Below, in pieces: positions 59,523 to 64,000 of a stretch of 64,000 nt of DNA. The notes below the pieces were generated by a model. The model had not been told where the DNA came from. It was given only the letters and a program-made list of their open reading frames with translations, and searched no databases. This DNA comes from JAAYZB01 sp937958685. Its GTDB lineage: Bacteria; Bacillota_I; Bacilli_A; Izemoplasmatales; Hujiaoplasmataceae. The position numbers and the translations under genes are program-made. The DNA lies in contig DAITAL010000004.1 of assembly GCA_036824265.1 (NCBI GenBank), positions 6,518 to 70,517 on the forward strand. Direction: 5' to 3'. The stretch's first letter is position 1, and each line of letters begins with the position of its first letter.

Positions 59523-59978
59523 TCACTCTTCATTGTCCATCTTTCTCCACATGAGGATGGCGTCTTCGCCGTTCTCATAGTAATTTTTTCTGATTGTCGC
59601 CCTGACGAAGCCGAATTTCTCATAAAACCGGATTGCTTTTTGGTTTGAGGGTCGGACCTCAAGGGTCAAATTCTCACATTGGTGCTGTCTGAGGTATGCC
59701 AGCGTGTGCTTGATAATCATTTTGCCGTAGCCCTGATCGCGATGAGCGGGTTTCACGAAAATATTGAGGATCTGCGCATTCTTGTCGTCGATCCATATGC
59801 CGATGTGGCCCATCAGTTCATGGGTTGTCTGGTCTTCAAGAACAAAATAATGCGCCAGCGGATTCTCGGTCAGTTCTTTGACCAGCGCCTCTTTGCCGAT
59901 CGACGTCCCGAAGATTTCCCGATCAAGGGCTTCGACCTCCGCAACATCTGGCAAGCGCATCGTTCTGATCAAAGGCAT
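59523..59978 (-). CDS. rimI: Ribosomal-protein-alanine acetyltransferase RimI
   Basis: 151 aa GNAT enzyme. Acetyl-CoA loop HRDQGYGKMIIKHTL, followed by ENLTLEVRPSNQKAIRFYEKFGF, the RimI pattern. Acetylates the N-terminus of ribosomal protein S18. The ATG at 59978 overlaps the tsaB stop (TGATG); ATG 59990 is a further in-frame option. Standard position between tsaB and tsaD. Confidence 0.92.
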   Translation of the reverse strand: MPLIRTMRLPDVAEVEALDREIFGTSIGKEALVKELTENPLAHYFVLEDQTTHELMGHIGIWIDDKNAQILNIFVKPAHRDQGYGKMIIKHTLAYLRQHQCENLTLEVRPSNQKAIRFYEKFGFVRATIRKNYYENGEDAILMWRKMDNEE

Positions 59979-60586
59979 CAAGGCTGGCATTTGTTGCGTT
60001 CCGCCTCCGTGATCTGGAGGTAATTGGGCACCATCGCCAAAACGTCTTCGACGTCTTCCACAAGCTTGCTTCTGATGATCCTGCCGATATCGGGGCGCCC
60101 TTCCGCAACAACGTTAGTGTCATCCGGCAGAACGCTCCGGTATTCTTCAATGTTATCAAGCATATCCGCTTTGATCCGCATGATCGTATCGTTTTTAACC
60201 TCAAACAGTCCCATGAAGGCGTTGCCTCTGCGGGCATCGATCATCGCCAGGGTCAAACCCTTCTCAGCGCTGGAAGCAATCAAGGCGAGCGATGACACGC
60301 TTCTGATTTTGATCTTGTTGAGATAACCGATCATTTTGGCAATCGTCACCGCGATCCTGATGCCGGTGTAACTTCCCGGACCGATGCCGCAGATGACTTC
60401 GTCGATGTCCGTGAGCGACAATCCGTGGCGTTTGAGGATCGTCCAGAGATGGGGGATCACGGTCACCGAGTGGTTGTTCAGGCCTTCCTCGTAGACGCAA
60501 TCGACTTCCTTGTCATCGACCACAAGACTCAGGTATACGTATTTAGTCGCCGTATCGATTGCCAATCGTTTCCACGATTCTCGCAT
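59978..60586 (-). CDS. tsaB: tRNA threonylcarbamoyladenosine biosynthesis protein TsaB
   Basis: 202 aa; inactive ASKHA paralogue of TsaD that scaffolds the t6A complex. N-terminal LAIDTATKYVYLSL, central CGIGPGSYTGIRIAVTIAK, and LAMIDARRGNAF are typical. ATG 60586 lies inside the end of tsaE (44-nt overlap); the gene order tsaE-tsaB-rimI-tsaD supports it. Confidence 0.93.
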   Translation of the reverse strand: MRESWKRLAIDTATKYVYLSLVVDDKEVDCVYEEGLNNHSVTVIPHLWTILKRHGLSLTDIDEVICGIGPGSYTGIRIAVTIAKMIGYLNKIKIRSVSSLALIASSAEKGLTLAMIDARRGNAFMGLFEVKNDTIMRIKADMLDNIEEYRSVLPDDTNVVAEGRPDIGRIIRSKLVEDVEDVLAMVPNYLQITEAERNKCQP

Positions 60587-61013
60587 ATTTTCCCTCTCCC
60601 CTGACAGTTACTTGCCGCGAAGCGGCATCGATGAACTGGATTTCCAAACTCAAAATCGCCTCCGGCAACATGCTTTCTATATAAGGATACCACTCGATGA
60701 CGCTGACACCCTCGCCATAGATATATTCCTCGAGCTCAAAATCGTAACCGGCATCCTCGAGCCGGTAGACGTCCATGTGATAGAGCGGCAGTTCGCCCTG
60801 ATAGATTTTCAAAATCGTGAATGTCGGCGAATTCACATTGTCGCCGATGCCCATGGCTTTGGCCATGAATTTGGTAAACGTCGTTTTCCCGCTGCCCAGG
60901 TCGCCTTTCAGGCCGATGACATCGCCCTTGCCCAAATGCTCGGCTACGAGTTTCGCGAGTTTATTCATTTTGGCAAGTGAATCGATTATCAGTGTTATTT
61001 CCATGCTCATCAT
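60543..61013 (-). CDS. tsaE: tRNA threonylcarbamoyladenosine biosynthesis ATPase TsaE
   Basis: 156 aa P-loop ATPase with GLKGDLGSGKTTFTKF (about 34-49), SPTFTILKIYQG and HMDVYRLEDA, all family features. It drives turnover of the TsaB-TsaD complex. First gene of the t6A-glnS operon. Its ATGATG lies only about 8 nt after the predicted transcription start, with no clear ribosome site; an alternative ATG is at 61004. A near-leaderless mRNA is possible. Confidence 0.94.
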   Translation of the reverse strand: MMSMEITLIIDSLAKMNKLAKLVAEHLGKGDVIGLKGDLGSGKTTFTKFMAKAMGIGDNVNSPTFTILKIYQGELPLYHMDVYRLEDAGYDFELEEYIYGEGVSVIEWYPYIESMLPEAILSLEIQFIDAASRQVTVRGEGKYARIVETIGNRYGD

Positions 61014-61027
61014 CCAATCTATACAAG

Positions 61028-61033
61028 ATTATA
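61028..61033 (-). promoter_or_regulatory. Extended -10 promoter of the tsaE operon
   Basis: Minus strand TGGTATAAT; no clear -35. Divergent from the lipid-kinase promoter. Confidence 0.55.
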
Positions 61034-61135
61034 CCATAAAATCCAGCGATGGCGAATAGATGATAGCATGATTTGTTCGCCGGAAACAGCGTCGAAATCT
61101 TCAAAAAGCGGATAATCGCTTTATCATTGATGTGA

Positions 61136-61141
61136 TATAAT
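61136..61141 (+). promoter_or_regulatory. Extended -10 promoter of the lipid-kinase gene
   Basis: TGATATAAT; a predicted start near 61148 would put AAGGAG at the very 5' end of the mRNA. Confidence 0.5.
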
Positions 61142-61154
61142 GAAGGCAAGGAGT

Positions 61155-61184
61155 ATGACAACCACAGATGTTTTCCCGTCATAA
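61155..61184 (+). CDS. Possible 9-codon leader ORF before the lipid kinase
   Basis: ATG...TAA encoding MTTTDVFPS directly after AAGGAG, in the same frame as the downstream kinase gene and 9 nt before its ATG. It may be a leader peptide, or it may mean the kinase once started here and gained a stop. Confidence 0.25.
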   Translation: MTTTDVFPS

Positions 61185-61193
61185 CAGCGATCC

Positions 61194-62087
61194 ATGTTCC
61201 TGATCATCCACAATCCCCTGTCCAACAACAAAAAGTCGAAGAAGACGACCAACAAGATGGTCAAATTCTTCAAACGGCGACAGATTCCTTTTATTTTGCG
61301 ATCGACCCTGAAGTTTGACAATCTTCGCGAATATTTGGACAACAATCCCGCCATCACCGACATTCTCTACCTTGGCGGTGACGGCTCGATCAACTACCTC
61401 ATCAACAACGTCGACGTGACCAAGGTCAAACAAAACATCTATCTCGCCAAAAGCGGATCGGGAAACGACTTCCTCCGTTCCCTCAAACAGCGCGGACGGG
61501 CAAAAGTGGCGATCGCCGAAGCCGTGACCGATGTCGGCAACGTCAAATTCATCAACGGTTGCGGCGCGGGCATCGACGCCGCCGTCAGTTACTACGTCAA
61601 CAACGACAAGAAGAAAAACAAGATGGCTTACTTCAAGAATCTCTTCAAGGCGACCGTCAAGTTTGAGCCCGCGGAAATGGAAGTCACCATCGATGGCGTC
61701 ACCGCCAAGTACAAGGATTGTTTCTTCACAGTTGTTCAAAACGGCAAATACTTTGGCGGCGGCATGAAAGTCGCTCCCAAAGGCGATATCGAATCTGCTT
61801 CCTATTCGATCTGCATCGTCCATGATATGAACAAGCTGCTCTTGCAATTGCTCTTCATTTCAATCTACCCAGGACTGCATACCAAATTGACAAAGTGGGT
61901 GACGATGTTCACCGGCAAGGATGTTCAAGTAAAGAGTTCCAAACCACGTTATTTCCAAACCGACGGCGAGGTCTTGGAAAACGTCAACGAATACCGCGTA
62001 CGGTTGGCATACTTCCGTGAATTCATCGCCTTCGACAAACGCAAGATCAGGGCGATGTTCACAAAAAAGAAAACCGATGACCATTAA
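61194..62087 (+). CDS. Diacylglycerol/lipid kinase family protein
   Basis: 297 aa of the DagK/YegS family. N-terminal HNPLSNNKKSK phosphate loop, catalytic LYLGGDGSINYLI (about 58-70), and SGSGNDFLRSL. Probably phosphorylates diacylglycerol or a related lipid at the membrane. No ribosome site is seen close to its ATG; translation may depend on the leader ORF upstream. A terminator follows at 62138. Confidence 0.9.
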   Translation: MFLIIHNPLSNNKKSKKTTNKMVKFFKRRQIPFILRSTLKFDNLREYLDNNPAITDILYLGGDGSINYLINNVDVTKVKQNIYLAKSGSGNDFLRSLKQRGRAKVAIAEAVTDVGNVKFINGCGAGIDAAVSYYVNNDKKKNKMAYFKNLFKATVKFEPAEMEVTIDGVTAKYKDCFFTVVQNGKYFGGGMKVAPKGDIESASYSICIVHDMNKLLLQLLFISIYPGLHTKLTKWVTMFTGKDVQVKSSKPRYFQTDGEVLENVNEYRVRLAYFREFIAFDKRKIRAMFTKKKTDDH

Positions 62088-62106
62088 CGCATCTGTGGTA
62101 ACGTAA

Positions 62107-62136
62107 ATATAACAGCATATGTATAACAGCATATGC
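62107..62136. repeat. Tandem 14-bp repeat
   Basis: ATAACAGCATATG occurs twice in a row with a 14-bp period just after the kinase gene, before its terminator. Confidence 0.6.
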
Positions 62137-62137
62137 G

Positions 62138-62176
62138 AAAGCCCAGATCAACGAAACGCTGAACTGGGCTTTTCTA
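62138..62176 (+). terminator. Terminator after the lipid-kinase gene
   Basis: AAAGCCCAG (62138-62146) with CTGGGCTTT (62164-62172), inner TCA/TGA pairing, T-rich tail. Confidence 0.8.
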
Positions 62177-62394
62177 TTGGCTTTAACGGGATGAAGATAC
62201 CTAATCAAGAATATTACGGATATCCGGGCTCGGGCTGACTGATCTTCTACATAATTATGACTTCTGAATTCGTAAGTATATTGCGTTGCCTACAAGAGGC
62301 GTGAAGCAAATCAGAATAATACTTGTTCAAAACTATTAGATGTAATTTGTCACCAATGTTTTTGTGTGTTGAGTTGCTCTTTTCTTTCATATGG
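62177..62394. other. Intergenic region before the last lipoprotein gene
   Basis: AT-rich; no ORF or repeat that I can support. Confidence 0.4.
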
Positions 62395-62400
62395 TAGAAT
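62395..62400 (+). promoter_or_regulatory. Extended -10 promoter of the last lipoprotein gene
   Basis: TGGTAGAAT, 30 nt before the ATG; TTGAGT lies 20 nt upstream and is too far for a normal -35. Confidence 0.5.
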
Positions 62401-62430
62401 ATGGGTAGATTGTATTAAGGGGGGTTATCA

Positions 62431-63663
62431 ATGAAGCGTTTTATGCTATTGTTATGGTTCTCCTTGCTTGGACTGTTTATCATGGGCTGCACTTCAACGA
62501 TATTTGGATATCGCGGACCATATTTTAATGGACTTTACTTGTCCAAAGCCTTGCCTTATGCCGCGAATATACCTTTAAGTACCCCTCTTAGTTGGAAGAA
62601 TCGTCTGGCTTCCGCTTTGGAAGTGGACCCCTTCATCGAAGATCCTGTCGTAGAAGCTTTTCGAGGACAACCGGAGTATTTAGTGATTGACATCACTCAA
62701 CCAGAGGAAGTGGAAGACCAATATGTAATCAGTTCGATCACTATTCAATATCCTGATGGATCGAAAATCAAATGGACATCGGCGACTACAGAGCCAGGTG
62801 GTAATCGAAAATGGTATTCAAATCCATCTAATACGAAGTTCTATATACCCTACACGACGCCCTTCGCCCCTCAGATTGAGGGATACAAATATCAAGTCAC
62901 CGCCATACAATATTTGGATGGCGCGACTAATAAAGATGTTCGATTCCAAACAGAATCACGAGACTATGTTACGTTGATGGTGGTAAACAGAGCCCCTTAT
63001 CTTGATGCTACTATGGAATACTCTGGTGGTTGTCTTGGGTTATATTTGTATAATATTACCAACCTTGACTCTGTCACCATGTCTAATTTATTAATAAACA
63101 ACGAATTGATAGAGGAGGGCGACTTAACTTTTACTCCCAGAATATTGAAAACTTTCACCACGTGTCCTGTTTTAAGCACAGATGGGTGGTTAAAACTCGG
63201 ATTTTCATATCCCGATGGAATTGGCGGTGTCAGAATAGCAGAATTCGTGATTGTTGATACGTCCTTTATGGAAATTCGAATCCATACGGGGGAAGATTTG
63301 ATGATGTTGCCAAAAGACTTTATGGGAAGAGTAACGTTGATGGCAAACATAACAATCCCCGAAAGCTTCGAGCCTTTTAGAAGCGGCCTCTTTGGGTTAG
63401 ACTCAATTTCGGGAAACGAGACGATTACCATAGAGGGCGATGCGCCAACGTTCTTGCTGTGGCAATCACGTCCTCAAGATAACTTCCAAAGTGAATATTA
63501 TATGTTTCGCATGCGGTTAATGCTTCGGATTGGCGGCGCCAACAAACCAATTGTGTTTGAAAACAACAATGTAAGTCCTGCCTTCATTTATTCGTCTCTT
63601 GCTCAGATAGATTTGGTTTTGATTCGCGTTAGCCGAGTGACGTTTGATGAACTTTATATGTAG
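62431..63663 (+). CDS. Unrecognised surface lipoprotein
   Basis: 410 aa. Signal peptide with lipobox IMGC (Cys 20). The mature protein is mostly predicted beta, with several Tyr-rich strands (YLVIDITQPEEV, YVISSITIQYPDGSK, YKYQVTAIQYLDGA) that suggest immunoglobulin-like or adhesin-like domains, perhaps three in a row; no catalytic motif stands out. Its base composition is more AT-rich than the housekeeping genes before it. Strong AAGGGGGG ribosome site. No function can be assigned. Confidence 0.75.
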   Translation: MKRFMLLLWFSLLGLFIMGCTSTIFGYRGPYFNGLYLSKALPYAANIPLSTPLSWKNRLASALEVDPFIEDPVVEAFRGQPEYLVIDITQPEEVEDQYVISSITIQYPDGSKIKWTSATTEPGGNRKWYSNPSNTKFYIPYTTPFAPQIEGYKYQVTAIQYLDGATNKDVRFQTESRDYVTLMVVNRAPYLDATMEYSGGCLGLYLYNITNLDSVTMSNLLINNELIEEGDLTFTPRILKTFTTCPVLSTDGWLKLGFSYPDGIGGVRIAEFVIVDTSFMEIRIHTGEDLMMLPKDFMGRVTLMANITIPESFEPFRSGLFGLDSISGNETITIEGDAPTFLLWQSRPQDNFQSEYYMFRMRLMLRIGGANKPIVFENNNVSPAFIYSSLAQIDLVLIRVSRVTFDELYM

Positions 63664-64000
63664 AGACACTTTTTAATTAGGCGAAAAATTTCGATGATCG
63701 TTTTAGATATTGCATGGCTTGATCTTGCAAGGGCAGTTTATCATAGGTTGAATATCCTACAAGATTGATTTGAAAGTCGATATTTAATTCATGCTCTTGA
63801 CAACAATTTAACTTCTCTTGCCGGCATAATTGATACCGATTCAAATCTTATCATATTTTATTGCGGTGGTATATTAACGCGGTTGTGATCCGACTCATTG
63901 AGATAAGTGTCATATGAATAATACTTGGGATTGTAAAAATTATCAAAAAGGGGCTGTAATGAAATAGAGTCCCAAGAATAAGGAATAGAAAAACCGCGCT
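63664..64000. other. Window-end region without a supported gene
   Basis: AT-rich; no ORF with start and ribosome site is seen, and no clear terminator for the lipoprotein gene. Confidence 0.4.

Noticed and set aside
1..64000. CRISPR array, prophage or insertion sequence
   Set aside because: No regularly spaced direct repeats, integrase, transposase or phage structural genes are seen anywhere in the window.

Overview
The window reads as a chromosomal segment of a fermentative, low-to-moderate-GC member of the Firmicutes/Bacillota, possibly near the Izemoplasma/Acholeplasma side (an inference). Evidence: HPr kinase, WhiA, PcrA-LigA, class III fructose-bisphosphatase, strong AGGAGG ribosome binding sites, many lipobox lipoproteins, CcpA-type cre sequences and a normal genetic code (TGA is a stop, often in ATGA start/stop overlaps). 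Almost all genes lie on the minus strand; the maltodextrin operon, a lipid kinase and a terminal lipoprotein are on the plus strand.

1-15.0 kb is amino-acid fermentation. The coenzyme-B12 glutamate mutase set (glmS-glmL-glmE, the last cut by the window edge) follows a separate, AT-richer gamma-glutamyltransferase-like lipoprotein. Upstream is a tightly coupled operon for lysine fermentation: MaoC hydratase, CoA transferase AtoD/AtoA, Kal, Kce, Kdd, KamA, a KamB-like ATPase, KamD, KamE and a PduO-type cobalamin adenosyltransferase. Its leader has a sigma-A promoter with a perfect cre match and a lysine riboswitch. The 3' strand of riboswitch helix P1 is also the 5' arm of an intrinsic terminator, which predicts an ON switch: lysine turns on lysine degradation, and CcpA/HPr-Ser-P (hprK is at 48 kb) may shut it down when sugar is present.

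15.0-24.5 kb is starch/maltodextrin use: secreted pullulanase and a Nudix hydrolase on the minus strand, then divergently malE-malF-malG, a GH13 lipoprotein and a small lipoprotein with a glycan-binding look. Two cre/LacI-type operators 31 bp apart lie between the divergent promoters. 24.5-36 kb holds class III FBPase, a DUF819 membrane protein, a GNAT protein, an esterase, and a hexuronate/gluconate-type operon (uxaE, PfkB sugar kinase, gnd, SDR reductase, LarA-like) with a perfect 20-bp palindrome at its promoter.

36-64 kb is mostly housekeeping: TrmH-family methyltransferase, nucleotidyltransferase, alkyltransferase-like protein, SAM methyltransferase, two tRNA-Ser genes, a diguanylate cyclase, tex, acpS, whiA, trxB, lgt, hprK, uvrA, ligA, pcrA, glnS, and the tsaE-tsaB-rimI-tsaD set for tRNA t6A. 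Lgt is unusual: it carries an N-terminal lipoprotein-like signal and a small extracytoplasmic beta-domain. The window ends with a lipid kinase and an unrecognised AT-rich lipoprotein.
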